A stretch of DNA of 64,000 bases, from the NCBI GenBank assembly GCA_013122435.1, contig WYDT01000002.1, positions 372,001 to 436,000 on the forward strand, written 5' to 3'. Below, in pieces: positions 37,365 through 46,907 of this stretch (its first letter is position 1; each line of letters opens with the position of its first letter). The position numbers and the translations under genes were made by a program. Below the pieces are notes generated by a model. The model saw only the letters and a list, made by a program, of their open reading frames with translations. It was not told the DNA's origin and made no database searches. The DNA comes from Chloroflexi bacterium AL-N1. Its GTDB lineage: Bacteria; Chloroflexota; Chloroflexia; Chloroflexales; Roseiflexaceae.

Positions 37365-37567
37365 GTGAGTACTAAGAAGGCTGATGCCCTGGTGCTTACC
37401 ACCGCCCAGGTCGTCACACTGAAAACCATCCATGACCTGGCCCCCCGTGGGCGACGCAATCGTTTGGTGTTGGGTTGGTCTCTCGACCTCGGGTTGCGCG
37501 TGGGTGAAGTCGTCGGGTTGACCGTCGGCGCACACGGGTTACGTCCACTCGATCAGGATGCCTATTT
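37365..37567 (+). pseudogene. tyrosine recombinase/integrase fragment
   Basis: The translation LVLTTAQVVTLKTIHD...RNRLVLGWSLDLGLRVGEVVGLTV matches the start of the catalytic domain of phage/Xer integrases (the Arg I region, GLR-GE). The His-x-x-Arg and Tyr boxes are absent and the frame runs into unrelated sequence, so only a fragment remains. Confidence 0.5.
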
Positions 37568-37623
37568 GTTCGAGAGCTCGGTTTCGTGGGTAAAGCAGGC
37601 GCAGAGCATCACGCCCATACACA

Positions 37624-38600
37624 TCAGGGCGGCGGCAACCAGTCCGCTGGTGATGCTGCCGTAGTTGCGCCACATGGTTCACTTATTAAAGAACTGCTGA
37701 GACGCCCAAAGCTATTTGCGGTGACCCACAGCGCCATGATGGTACTGCGTATGGTTGGCGCTATCCCTGATGCGTGTGAAGAGGTTGAAACAACCGCAAA
37801 CTCAAAGCAGACACCACAGAGAAAAAACAGTGGTAGGAACAGCCTCCCGCTACCATCGCTCCATGGGAGCACTGCCAGGCACGAGGCCGCGCTGGGCTGC
37901 CTTCGCGCCAAAGCTGGTTGTGAGCCATGCGCCCTGCACCACAAAAATCAGGTCAACCGCCGCCATTGATAAACTGCGGAGGCCCAGCATTGCAAGGACA
38001 CTTGGCCTCCACAATGCGCTCCAATCCAGACGCTGCACTATACCGCTAGGTGTAGCTGCAGGTGGCAGTGCCTACCAGATCATGACGAATGAACAAATAC
38101 CAGCGCCAAGCCGAATCCAGAAGATCGGTGCTGAGGCACCTGGCAATTGCACAACCTGCATTAAGGGGGCCATGCCAGACAGCGCAGCGCAGCGCATGCC
38201 CAGGATGTCTCGTAAATACCAAGTGCCCAAACACGCCGCGCATAGGGTGTTTGTACGCTTACGTAGGCTTGCGCCGCCGGCTGGTAGAGTGCTCCCGCTA
38301 GTCCAATCAAGCCATACCCAATGAGAAACACTGTAAAAGTTGAGGCGAGCGCACATAGTATGGTGCCGACGCAGAACAGCGCAAGCCCTCCACGCATGGT
38401 CGCTCGATGACCCTGGGTATGGGATAACCTGCCGCCAACCATGCTGGTAAGCGAGACAGCGACCGGAACGCTGACAAGGATATTCACTGTTTGCAGGCTA
38501 GGTCCCGGAACGCCAGAAATGGTAACAATGGATAGAGAATGCGAACGTTTCGGCTTCAGCGGCGCACAAGATGTTGCACAATACAAACCAACGAACGCAC
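37624..38600 (-). pseudogene. MFS transporter remnant
   Basis: On the minus strand, successive frames show pieces of a major facilitator protein in order: LQTVNILVSVPVAVSL, GGRLSHTQGHRATMRGGLALF (loop 2-3 motif), LIGLAGALYQPAAQAYVS, ALGIYETSWA, then in other frames ALWRPSVLAMLGLRSLSMAAVD and a C-terminal piece ending SGIAPTIRSTIMALWVTANS. Several frameshifts separate them. Confidence 0.6.
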
Positions 38601-38892
38601 ACCTCTCAAAATTCAATAGGAGGCGCTGACTGTGGCGTCCGTTGGAAGCCGTTATTAGGCCGCAACCTCCCACCGCTCAAGTTCCTCCAATGCTCCTGAC
38701 CATGCTGAATGATACCCAACTAATCCCTCCTCTGCTGCTCCCAGTCTTGAACACAGAGACGCAGAGAGGCGCCGGGGAGCGCTGGAGCGTCGGAACGGAC
38801 CTTCGATCAGCTCAAGTCTTCCAGAACAGGAAGGCAGTACTTAACAACTCATACCGTATCTCCACAGTAATCAGTAATGGTCCGCATCCTTA

Positions 38893-38942
38893 GCGTATAC
38901 GTACGCATGAATCTCGCTGATACCCATATAGGATGGTATAAT
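38893..38942 (+). promoter_or_regulatory. extended -10 promoter with upstream palindrome
   Basis: TGG-TATAAT at 38934-38942 is a full extended -10; no good -35 is seen. GCGTA-TACG-TACGC (38893-38906) lies upstream and may be an operator. The predicted start near 38949 favours GTG 38978 as the translation start of the next gene. Confidence 0.5.
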
Positions 38943-38977
38943 ACCCATTCATCCGTATGCTTGGGGGGTGGGCCCTT

Positions 38978-40225
38978 GTGAGTAATGTCATTGTACTGAC
39001 GGCTGAAACAACCGATGTTTTGCAACGCCTAACGCTGTTCGTTGCTGCTGAACAGGGGGAGCAAGCCGCCACCACGCTTGACCACCACGTGAAGCGACCG
39101 CGCTACCAACCGGGTTTTACATGTGGGCTGGAACAGGATAGCGCGTTGATTGGGTATGCCTTGCTACGACACGTGCGTTGGCGTTTCGGGGCGGCCATAC
39201 TTGACGTTGGAATGATTGAAGCGCTCTATCTCGACACGACACACCATAGTCAGCATTTGTTAGAAACACTGCTCTATGAACTCTTTCGAGTGTGCTACGA
39301 TAATGCGTTTGCGCTTGTTGGACTGCAGGGACACCATGCCTCATTTACGCCCTTTGGGTTTGCACCCTATCGATTTCAGGTGCTGACACAGATCGCTGTA
39401 GACGAACGGCCAGAGTTGCAAAGTACACACCGCCTCCAATCATACAGCACTGATCGCATGGACGAGTGTGCTGCACTCTACGAGGCAAACTATCGTACAT
39501 CTGCACTTACAGACCTTCGTGTAGCTGCTGACTGGCGTATGTGGGGTGACACAACACCGCATATACACATATTAGAGGATGCACAGGGCCGCACGCTTGC
39601 GTATGCGGTACAACACCAAGGTATGCCTTCAAACGAATTACGCATCGTGGAGGCAGCCGCAGCAGATGTGGGGGTAGCCTCCTCACTCATTGATCATTTA
39701 CAGCGATACGCCTACGCAAACAATGCAACACATATTGGATTGGCATTACCATCATATCACCCTGTGATACAGGCGATGCTGCAATGCGGTGGCACCTCTC
39801 ATATTCGCACACAAACAACTCGTGACAATCTCACAAACGGCCTGGTTGACCTTGCAGGGGTGATCGATTTGCCGATGATCCTCAGTGCATTACAACCAGA
39901 CCTTGAGCGTCGTCTGGCATCTTCCCACTATGCGACATGGAGCGGCAGTATACAGTTTGTGCTGGCACGCCAGCAAATCACGCTTACTATTGCAAATGGA
40001 CATACAGTTGTAGAGGAGGGGCTTGCACCTGCCCAGATCTGGGTGCATATACATAGCCTGGAGACCGCAGCCCAATTGCTGCTGGGCTATCGCACGAGCG
40101 CAGATCTTCGTGCACACGGTACGTTACAATGCACCGATACAGCATTGGGATTGCTTGATATTTTATTCCCTACCATTATGTCATATGGATTGCCTGCAGA
40201 TTGGCTGATAAATCAGAATAGGTGA
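38978..40225 (+). CDS. Eis-like GNAT acetyltransferase
   Basis: A protein of about 415 residues with the layout of Eis-type N-acetyltransferases: an N-terminal GNAT domain (LIGYALLRHVRWRFGAAILDVGMIEALYLDTTHHSQHLLETLL carries the acetyl-CoA strand and loop in shorter form), a second GNAT-like domain (about 160-285) and a C-terminal SCP2-like domain (about 300-415). The acetyl-CoA loop is divergent. GTG 38978 is used; ATG 38957 would extend it by seven residues. It lies 21 bases before the PucR regulator. Substrate (amine, aminoglycoside-like or peptide) is unknown. Confidence 0.65.
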   Translation: MSNVIVLTAETTDVLQRLTLFVAAEQGEQAATTLDHHVKRPRYQPGFTCGLEQDSALIGYALLRHVRWRFGAAILDVGMIEALYLDTTHHSQHLLETLLYELFRVCYDNAFALVGLQGHHASFTPFGFAPYRFQVLTQIAVDERPELQSTHRLQSYSTDRMDECAALYEANYRTSALTDLRVAADWRMWGDTTPHIHILEDAQGRTLAYAVQHQGMPSNELRIVEAAAADVGVASSLIDHLQRYAYANNATHIGLALPSYHPVIQAMLQCGGTSHIRTQTTRDNLTNGLVDLAGVIDLPMILSALQPDLERRLASSHYATWSGSIQFVLARQQITLTIANGHTVVEEGLAPAQIWVHIHSLETAAQLLLGYRTSADLRAHGTLQCTDTALGLLDILFPTIMSYGLPADWLINQNR

Positions 40226-40246
40226 AGTTAGGAAGATGCAGTTGCT

Positions 40247-41830
40247 ATGCCTCCAATAACAGTTCGTGATGTGCAACGGTTGGCATTACCATCAGAAACA
40301 GTGATAGTCGCTGGGTCGGCGCATCTTTCGCATCAAGTCAGTTGGGTTGTTATGCAACGTGCCACACCACCTGCCTTTGCCAATTTACGGGGGGGTGAAT
40401 TAGCGCTCGTTTCTATTCAAGCTATCCAAGCCTTAGATGAGCATTTGACTCTCACCAGATTGATCGAACGCCTCGCACGGGTGCCGATTGCGGCTATCGC
40501 TGCTGTTGGTCCCATCCCCGAATTGGCACAAATAATGGCAGAGTCAGTACGCATGCCTCTTTTACATCTGCCAGACAGCAGTAATTTACGCGATGTTGAA
40601 CGTGAAATTCAGCGCCTTATTAGTGATTATGATGCTCAGATTGAACGACGTGCAGCACAATTGTCTACGCTGCTTACCCAAGCTTCTCTAGGTGGCGCAG
40701 GACTGAACGAACTTCTTGATGTGCTGGCTGAACGTACTGGTCAGGCAGTGGGATGCTATAGCACAACCGGAGAGGTGCGCGCCCTACGGGGCCGGGGACC
40801 AGCACGGGTAGCCCTTCAGACGCTGCATCCACGTGCCTCTGGTGCAATAAAGCATCTCGCACAGTCTGTATGGGTGCAACCGTTGGGAACAGCCGGAGAT
40901 CGGCTAGGCTCCCTCGCTATTGCAGGAAACACACTCGATGATTGGGATCGTCTGGCAACACAGCAGGGATCCGCCGCGATTGCCCTGGAACTTGCGAAAG
41001 AGCAGGCAGTGCAAGCAGCTGAGGATCGACTCCGCGGTGACTTTGTACATGCGGTGTTGCTGGGACCACCGGCTGATAGTGAGGCACTCTTTCAACGCGC
41101 TCAAGAGCTTGGCTATAATTTGCGTCTACCGCATGTCGCATTGCTATGCTCAGTACTACCGCGTTCCTCCAATGAGACACCATCAGAGAATGTTGTGGTA
41201 CAGGCAGCCAATTTGCTCAACACTAGCCTGGCGACACTTAACGTATCTGCGCCGACGATGCGCCGGGCAGATGGCACGTTGTGCTACCTGCCATTGCGTG
41301 ATCAGACCACCCATACGCGCGATGTGGTGGAGAAGTTACGTATACAGATGATTGCTGAGATGCCCAATATCACCATTGCGCTGGGAAAAGAGGCCAGTAG
41401 TGTGGCAGCATGGCCACGTTCGTTGCGTGAGGCGGAACAGGCACTGCTGATCGGGCGGCAGTTGTTTGGCAACTCGCGGGTACTCGATTTTAGCGATCTG
41501 GGGGTGTATCGCCTGTTGTTGTTACTGCGAGAGTCGCCGGAGTTGTGGGATTTTTATCGCACAAACCTGGCTGGTCTGGCCGAGTACGACCAGAAACAGG
41601 GCAATGAGTTGCTCAAGACTCTCGAAGCCTTTTTTGCAAGCCTGGGAAATTTGGCACGGACTTCCGAAGTGCTCCACGTACACCGCAACACACTCCTCTA
41701 TCGTCTCAAACGCATTCAGGAGATTACCGGTATGGATCTCGATAATGCCGAGGATCGACTGGCGTTGTGGCTGTCGCTCAAAGCGCATCGTGTGCTCGAA
41801 TCGATGGAGCACTTTGATGGTGAGGGGTGA
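40247..41830 (+). CDS. PucR family transcriptional regulator
   Basis: A 527-residue regulator: an N-terminal PucR domain (about 1-125, MPPITVRDVQRLALPSETVI), a central GGDEF-like/CdaR region, and a C-terminal PucR helix-turn-helix (about 455-515; LLKTLEAFFASLGNLARTSE, VHRNTLLYRLKRIQEITG). Such proteins control purine or polyamine and related catabolic genes. It follows the acetyltransferase by 21 bases and precedes the RraA-like gene, which may be its target. No local purine genes are visible. Confidence 0.88.
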   Translation: MPPITVRDVQRLALPSETVIVAGSAHLSHQVSWVVMQRATPPAFANLRGGELALVSIQAIQALDEHLTLTRLIERLARVPIAAIAAVGPIPELAQIMAESVRMPLLHLPDSSNLRDVEREIQRLISDYDAQIERRAAQLSTLLTQASLGGAGLNELLDVLAERTGQAVGCYSTTGEVRALRGRGPARVALQTLHPRASGAIKHLAQSVWVQPLGTAGDRLGSLAIAGNTLDDWDRLATQQGSAAIALELAKEQAVQAAEDRLRGDFVHAVLLGPPADSEALFQRAQELGYNLRLPHVALLCSVLPRSSNETPSENVVVQAANLLNTSLATLNVSAPTMRRADGTLCYLPLRDQTTHTRDVVEKLRIQMIAEMPNITIALGKEASSVAAWPRSLREAEQALLIGRQLFGNSRVLDFSDLGVYRLLLLLRESPELWDFYRTNLAGLAEYDQKQGNELLKTLEAFFASLGNLARTSEVLHVHRNTLLYRLKRIQEITGMDLDNAEDRLALWLSLKAHRVLESMEHFDGEG

Positions 41831-41852
41831 GCAACGCTTGCTCATCCTCACC
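41819..41852 (+). terminator. hairpin at the end of the PucR gene
   Basis: GGTGAGG/CCTCACC outer arms and GAGCAA-CGC-TTGCTC inner stem (41819-41852) overlap the stop codon. The stem is strong but no T run follows. A TGT-TATAAT extended -10 for the next gene ends at 41933. Confidence 0.55.
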
Positions 41853-41996
41853 ATGAATGGTTCGGCTACGATGAAGAATCTGCTTGTTGTTCGGCGCTTT
41901 ATATAGTCCGATGAGCAGAACCTATGTTATAATCCTTACAGAGATACACATATCTAAAAAGCATCTGAAAGCCATATATAGCCATGGGAGGTAACG

Positions 41997-42611
41997 ATGT
42001 CGCAACTTTTGTTCGACGAGCTTGGCAACTTTTCGCTTCCTGCGCTTTCCGACTGTGCAGGCACATCTGCACGCATTATTCATACACTCAAGCCGATCCG
42101 TAGCGATCTGAAAGTCGCAGGGCCAGCATACACTGTAGCTGGAATGGCAGGCGATAATCTGGCTATGCACCGTGGTATGTATCATTGCCCGCCGGGACAT
42201 GTACTGGTCGCTACTGTGCAGGGTGGTGATGCAACCGGGCATTGGGGCGGCCTGATGGCGATTGCTGCCAAGCATAAGGGCATTCGTGGGTTGGTCATCG
42301 ATGGTTCGATCCGCGATGCGAACGAGATCGCCGATCTGCCGTTCCCGATTTTTGCGCTGGGTGTCAATCCGCGTAAAAGCATCAAATCCTACCGCGGAGA
42401 AATAAATGTCCCGATCACCTGCGCGGGAGTGCAGATCAACCCTGGTGATGTTATCGTCGGTGATGAACATGGCGTGATGGCACTATCGGCGGATGCGGTA
42501 CCAGCGATCCTTGAGCGTGCCAGACAACTCCAACAGCGCGAAGAAAAGATCATCGCGCGTCTCAATCGCGGTGAATCCTTATCCGACATTCAAGGTGTCG
42601 ATGTGTCGTAG
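41997..42611 (+). CDS. RraA-like / HMG aldolase family protein
   Basis: A 204-residue protein of the RraA/4-hydroxy-4-methyl-2-oxoglutarate aldolase family. Family marks are LSDCAGTSARI at the start, GDNLAMHRGMY, GHWGGLMAIAAKHKGIRGLVIDGSIRD (metal-site Asp and Arg) and GDVIVGDEHGV. Members with these residues are divalent-metal aldolases or oxaloacetate decarboxylases; true RraA inhibits RNase E but lacks parts of this site. GGGAGG lies before the ATG. Position after a PucR regulator favours a catabolic aldolase role (inference). Confidence 0.8.
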   Translation: MSQLLFDELGNFSLPALSDCAGTSARIIHTLKPIRSDLKVAGPAYTVAGMAGDNLAMHRGMYHCPPGHVLVATVQGGDATGHWGGLMAIAAKHKGIRGLVIDGSIRDANEIADLPFPIFALGVNPRKSIKSYRGEINVPITCAGVQINPGDVIVGDEHGVMALSADAVPAILERARQLQQREEKIIARLNRGESLSDIQGVDVS

Positions 42612-42672
42612 GGAAGGGTAACATGGTTCTTTTTTCCAAAAACACATTTTCTCATTTTCAACGGAGCACTGT

Positions 42673-43407
42673 ATGGCCAAGCGCAAAGTCTATGCGATTG
42701 TAAAGGGGCAGACACCAGGCCTCTATGACGAATGGTTTGGGACGGAGGGTGCGGAAACCCAAATCAAGGGCTTCCCTGGGGCGGTCTACAAAAGCTTTGC
42801 AACGCTTGTCGAAGCCCAGACGTGGTATACAGAGCGTACTGGCCAACAACCGGAGCGCTATGGGCGTTTGGCCTCGCAGCCTGTTGAGCAGGAAGCAGTG
42901 AAACTTTCTATTGATCCAGCGGCAGCGCTCAAGGCAGGTAAGACCGTCATTTTCACGGATGGTGCGTGCGAGGGCAACCCTGGACCTGGTGGTTATGGCG
43001 TGGTCCTGCTTCGTCAGGACCGTAAAGAATTATCCAATGGTTTTGCACGCACCACCAATAATCGTATGGAGTTACTGGCAGCTATCGTGGCACTCAAGCA
43101 GCTCACAGAGCGTACACCTGTTGTTTTGTACAGCGACTCGTCGTATGTTGTCAATGGGATTCAGAAGGGATGGGCACTCAAGTGGCGCAAGAATGGCTGG
43201 CAACGCACCGAGAAGGGCAACACACAGCCGGTTAAAAACGCCGACCTCTGGCAACAACTACTGGCGCTTTCAGAGCAGCACGATGTTGAGTTTGTGCGGG
43301 TCCCCGGTCACGCTGGTGTCCCCGAGAATGAACGCTGTGATCGGCTGGCAGTGGCGGCATCGCGCCGCAGTACGCTGATGGTGGATCGTGGTTTTGAAGA
43401 GGGGTAG
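42673..43407 (+). CDS. rnhA: ribonuclease HI with N-terminal viroplasmin domain
   Basis: A 244-residue RNase H1. Residues 4-52 form the RNA:DNA-binding viroplasmin domain (VYAIVKGQTPGLYDEWFG, FPGAVYKSFATLVEA). The nuclease domain runs from about 88, with D96 (FTDGACEGNPG), E133 (NNRMELLAA), D155 (YSDSSYVVNG) and a final Asp in ENERCDRLA. HAGVPENE carries the flexible His loop. It removes RNA from RNA:DNA hybrids. Spacing of 61 bases from the aldolase gene leaves cotranscription open. Confidence 0.95.
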   Translation: MAKRKVYAIVKGQTPGLYDEWFGTEGAETQIKGFPGAVYKSFATLVEAQTWYTERTGQQPERYGRLASQPVEQEAVKLSIDPAAALKAGKTVIFTDGACEGNPGPGGYGVVLLRQDRKELSNGFARTTNNRMELLAAIVALKQLTERTPVVLYSDSSYVVNGIQKGWALKWRKNGWQRTEKGNTQPVKNADLWQQLLALSEQHDVEFVRVPGHAGVPENERCDRLAVAASRRSTLMVDRGFEEG

Positions 43408-43541
43408 CTTGGTGCGATTGACGAACGGGTATTTCAAAGGGTTGATCGTATGTGGCATTGTAGGGGGTGAGGTACCACTATGGTTTCTTATGATCTTTTT
43501 GCTTGCGATTACCTCAGATTGTGGGTTTGCTAGGCAATGGA

Positions 43542-43880
43542 ATGCACTTGTGTTTGGCCCACCACATCTACCTCTACCAACGTAGTGGCGGTACCGATTT
43601 GCGTGTGTATGGGGAGTGGTCCTATAGCCCGATGAATGGTTCTGAGGTTGCTGCATTGTAGCAGCAGGGAGCGTCGGACGTGGCAAACGATCTGCAAGAA
43701 GGGGAAGCATTGTGGGTTTGCGATATGCCGAGTGAGCGTGGTGCATGGATCGATGTAGATTTATTTCAGGCCACTCCTGATGGTAAGCCACCACCCCTGA
43801 ATCGATCTATCAACTATCATATTACGAAAGATATTCCAAATGAAGGCTATTATTCGCACCATCGTAACTTGGTGCGATGA
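43542..43880 (+). pseudogene. remnant of a hypothetical gene
   Basis: From ATG 43542 the frame encodes MHLCLAHHIYLYQRSGGTDLRVYGEW, then a one-base shift at about 43620 is needed to continue SYSPMNGSEVAAL; a TAG at 43660 follows, and the same frame then continues with VANDLQEGEALWVCDMPSERG to a stop at 43880. The downstream part (from GTG 43680, 66 residues) could be expressed alone. No family is recognised. Confidence 0.4.
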
Positions 43881-43948
43881 TACCTGAATAACACACCATG
43901 AGCTTTCACACGATTAACTACAGCATCCACTCTACCTCAATTTCGACT

Positions 43949-44362
43949 TTACTGTCGGTTTCTTCGTCTTTCTCTGCTGGTTTTCACGGCAACCCGGAGT
44001 AGTCGCTGAAACGCAGGGCATTCGAAATGACTTGGTGCAGTGCATTCCACCACATGGCGTAGTCCGTCGCGCATGACCATGAGTTGTGTGATAGTCTGAT
44101 CTAGTTGATCGGCTTTCACTGCAAGCTGTTCGCGATCTATGTTGGGAGCATTGGGTGGTGCGACCATAGTGGCAATCTCATCGAGGGAGAAACCGACGTT
44201 ACGGCCTAATGTAATCAATGCTAATCGTTCCAACACACTCGCGTCAAAGACTCTGCGTAAACCATTTCGGCCTATGGATTCAATAAGCCCTTTCTCTTCA
44301 TAAAAACGCAACGTTGAGGCTGGCAGCCCGGAACGCTTTGCCACTTCACCAATGTCCAGCAT
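43949..44362 (-). CDS. MerR family transcriptional regulator
   Basis: A 137-residue MerR protein: winged helix at 1-70 (LDIGEVAKRSGLPASTLRFYEEKGLI), dimerisation helix about 80-115, and a C-terminal segment with two Cys (ECTAPSHFEC) and FQRLLRVA. ATG 44362 is chosen for its AGGA; longer starts would cover the divergent promoter. It is divergent from the thiopurine methyltransferase gene, whose 19-base-spacer promoter it most likely activates. The two Cys could bind a metal, metalloid or sense redox state. Confidence 0.88.
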   Translation of the reverse strand: MLDIGEVAKRSGLPASTLRFYEEKGLIESIGRNGLRRVFDASVLERLALITLGRNVGFSLDEIATMVAPPNAPNIDREQLAVKADQLDQTITQLMVMRDGLRHVVECTAPSHFECPAFQRLLRVAVKTSRERRRNRQ

Positions 44363-44385
44363 GTTTTTTCCTGTGACTTTCGTAC

Positions 44386-44416
44386 TTGACCTCAAGTCAA
44401 CTTGAAGTTGTATTCT
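44386..44416 (+). promoter_or_regulatory. MerR-type promoter with 19-base spacer
   Basis: TTGACC (44386-44391), 19 bases, TATTCT (44411-44416). The spacer holds the dyad TCAAGT-CA-ACTTGA (44392-44405), close to known SoxR/MerR operators. An overlong spacer with a central dyad is the hallmark of MerR-activated promoters. It faces the methyltransferase gene. Confidence 0.8.
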
Positions 44417-44457
44417 ATCGCTATCGAAATAGCAATGCAACGTTGAAAGGAATTCGT

Positions 44458-45111
44458 ATGGATGCACACTTTTGGCATCAACGCTGGGAAACCAATACGA
44501 TTGCCTTCCACCAAAATAACGCTAATCCTCTGTTGGTTACCTACTTTAAAGAGCTTTCTATGGCACAAGGAAGTCGTGTGTTCGTGCCTTTGTGCGGCAA
44601 AACGCTTGATATCGCATGGCTGCTTGCTCAAGGCTGTCAGGTGACAGGGGTAGAATTGAGCGAACTGGCCGTGAAGCAATTATTTGGAGAACTTGGAACA
44701 GAACCAGAAATAACGGATATTGGGGCAGTAAAGCACTATCACGCAACAGATATCGACATCTTTGTGGGCGATATCTTTGATCTCACGCGCACGCTGCTTG
44801 GCTCCATCGATGCCGTCTTCGACCGGGCAGCCCTGGTAGCCCTACCCGAACACATGCGTATACGATATACCAAACACATCACCGACATTACAGGGAACGC
44901 ACCGCAGCTCCTAATCACCTACGAATACGACCAGAGGCTGATGGAGGGTCCGCCATTTTCTATCAGTAACGAGGAGCTACATCGGCACTATCAGGATAGC
45001 TATGTCATAGCGTCCTTAACAAGTGTGGATGTAACAGGTGGGCTAAAAGGGATACGTGATGTGCAAGAACAGGTCTGGCTTTTGAAACCCTTGACAACGC
45101 AACAGGGGTAA
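44458..45111 (+). CDS. tpm: thiopurine S-methyltransferase family protein
   Basis: A 217-residue class I methyltransferase of the TPMT family (usual length about 218). The start MDAHFWHQRWETNTIAFHQ is diagnostic; the AdoMet site is VFVPLCGKTLDIAWLLAQG with acidic VTGVELSE, and DRAALVALPEHMR follows. AAAGGA precedes ATG 44458. Bacterial members methylate selenium and tellurium compounds, which suits control by the divergent MerR protein. The true substrate is not shown by sequence. Confidence 0.92.
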   Translation: MDAHFWHQRWETNTIAFHQNNANPLLVTYFKELSMAQGSRVFVPLCGKTLDIAWLLAQGCQVTGVELSELAVKQLFGELGTEPEITDIGAVKHYHATDIDIFVGDIFDLTRTLLGSIDAVFDRAALVALPEHMRIRYTKHITDITGNAPQLLITYEYDQRLMEGPPFSISNEELHRHYQDSYVIASLTSVDVTGGLKGIRDVQEQVWLLKPLTTQQG

Positions 45112-45549
45112 AAAGGTTTGATGGTACTGACTATGCAAAGGCTGCGGCTGATGTACCCAAAGATTGACACGATACACACTAATTTGGTTAATGATTTACT
45201 ACATTAAATTTATAAAGTCATCTCCACATACTCTTACTATTGTAGTATGTGTTCGAGAGGTCGAAGTCGTAGCTTTCCTGCTTATGCCAAGGGGTATCAG
45301 CATCATCATGTGATATTGTTGATCAACTATACAATGGCTGCCCAAATTGAGGAGCATATACAGATCAATCATCATCTGTGCTTGGTAGCTATGGTTGTCG
45401 GATTTGGGTACAACATAGTCATGTAAGCCCAAGAGCTGTTACAAACCAAATCGATATTGGTCGTCCATTTTATGTTAGGCTGTCTAGTGGCAATACTACA
45501 ACAGCATATTTCACAGCAAAAGAAGCAAACCGTGTCGAGAGGATCTATC
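45112..45549. other. intergenic region without a recognisable gene
   Basis: Short frames here lack protein-like composition. A perfect palindrome GTTGATCAAC lies at 45318-45327. Nothing else stands out. Confidence 0.4.
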
Positions 45550-46806
45550 ATGTCTCACAAATTAAGGTTATGGCTTAGTATCGTGATATATTTTACAATC
45601 ACAGGTTGCAGTACGGATCCAACAACTTTGCAGGAGCCAACTATCACCGTAGAGGATCAAACGAACGATCTTGTGGTGACAAACATACCATCCGTGCCAG
45701 AAATTTTGCCGATTGCCGCAACATTATCCTTAGATCAAACATGGATTCTGGTAAACTATCATCTCTTTGCTGTAGGAATACATGGACAACTGACACCATT
45801 ACAAGATTATGTTGAGGCATATGTGGCGAGACGAGATAATCCTCCGCTGTTGCTTGTTCGCACAAGAACAGAATCATACGAATTGGTGGATCCACTTCAC
45901 TGGCGTCGCATCAAGCTGGACATACCGCAAGGATGGTTCATTCAGATTTTTTTAGCTCTCTCATCTGACCAAAACCAAGTTGCATTTACTGCCCAGCATA
46001 CAAATAGTTGGCAAATACATGTGGTTGACCTACAAAGTAAGACAGAACGAGTACTGGTTGATCAATCCACACCACTTGAGCCACCCATCGATTTCATTGC
46101 TGACCCACCCTATCCAATCAAATGGCATAATGATAGTTTATATCTACACGCACAGGCGAGTGCAGACGCGCTGATCTGGCGGAGCGATCTTTCAGACATA
46201 GAACCACTATTGCACAATGTTCATCATATTGAGTCATTTGGTAATTACGGTTTGGCAGCAGATACATCAGTTTTTGCTTTTGCAAGAGATATACAGGTAA
46301 ACAATGAAGTGATAAGCGAGTTGGTCATATCCGATCCACAAACAGGTGATGAGGAGTCAATTGATCAATCTGTGGGGCACGGTGTATACAATGTATATCT
46401 TTCTCCAGATGCAACCCGACTCGCTTACTCCGAAATTGTGCTACCAAACGCAACGCATTATGACGTTTGGTTGTACAGTTTGGAAACGCAGCAAATCATC
46501 AAACTCAATCGTCTCACAGGTCTCATCAGTGTAAACTGGTCACCTGACAGTAAGCGATTGATTGTAGACACACGACGTCATATCTTTTTGTATGATCAAG
46601 ATGGCACACTGATTGGCCAACTAACCAAACCGGCTGATACAGATGCCTTACACGTGGTCGATGATCAATTACTTATGTTGTCACAAAAAGATCATCGTCC
46701 ATTGTTACAATGGTATCCCTTCAAGGAGAACGCTAGCCCAGCACATCCAGATATTGTCCTTCCACCTCTGCAAACTACATCTGTGGAAATTGTCTATGTG
46801 CCATAA
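45550..46806 (+). CDS. lipoprotein with TolB-like beta-propeller
   Basis: A 418-residue lipoprotein: signal and lipobox FTITGC near residues 15-21, then a chain of beta-propeller blades with TolB/WD40-like strands (ALSSDQNQVAFTAQ, YLSPDATRLAYSEI, VNWSPDSKRLIVDTRRHIFLYDQDG). ATG 45550 has GAGAGGA eight bases upstream; an earlier frame opening lacks any site. No catalytic residues are seen. Probably an envelope protein binding partner proteins or glycans; specific role unknown. Confidence 0.75.
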   Translation: MSHKLRLWLSIVIYFTITGCSTDPTTLQEPTITVEDQTNDLVVTNIPSVPEILPIAATLSLDQTWILVNYHLFAVGIHGQLTPLQDYVEAYVARRDNPPLLLVRTRTESYELVDPLHWRRIKLDIPQGWFIQIFLALSSDQNQVAFTAQHTNSWQIHVVDLQSKTERVLVDQSTPLEPPIDFIADPPYPIKWHNDSLYLHAQASADALIWRSDLSDIEPLLHNVHHIESFGNYGLAADTSVFAFARDIQVNNEVISELVISDPQTGDEESIDQSVGHGVYNVYLSPDATRLAYSEIVLPNATHYDVWLYSLETQQIIKLNRLTGLISVNWSPDSKRLIVDTRRHIFLYDQDGTLIGQLTKPADTDALHVVDDQLLMLSQKDHRPLLQWYPFKENASPAHPDIVLPPLQTTSVEIVYVP

Positions 46807-46907
46807 TATGAAAGAGCATCGAATACCAAACTGCAACCTGACACGTCTTTCTGCGTATATAGAGTCAGTTGAAATAAGTCGCCGTAGTTGAGAACGTGAG
46901 GTCTTTT

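Noticed and set aside
38441..38893. Short plus-strand ORFs after the MFS remnant
   Set aside because: Low-complexity composition, no ribosome sites, no family resemblance; they are shadows or chance frames.
45199..45432. Minus-strand ORF in the gap after tpm
   Set aside because: No ribosome site or family features and biased Met/His/Thr content.
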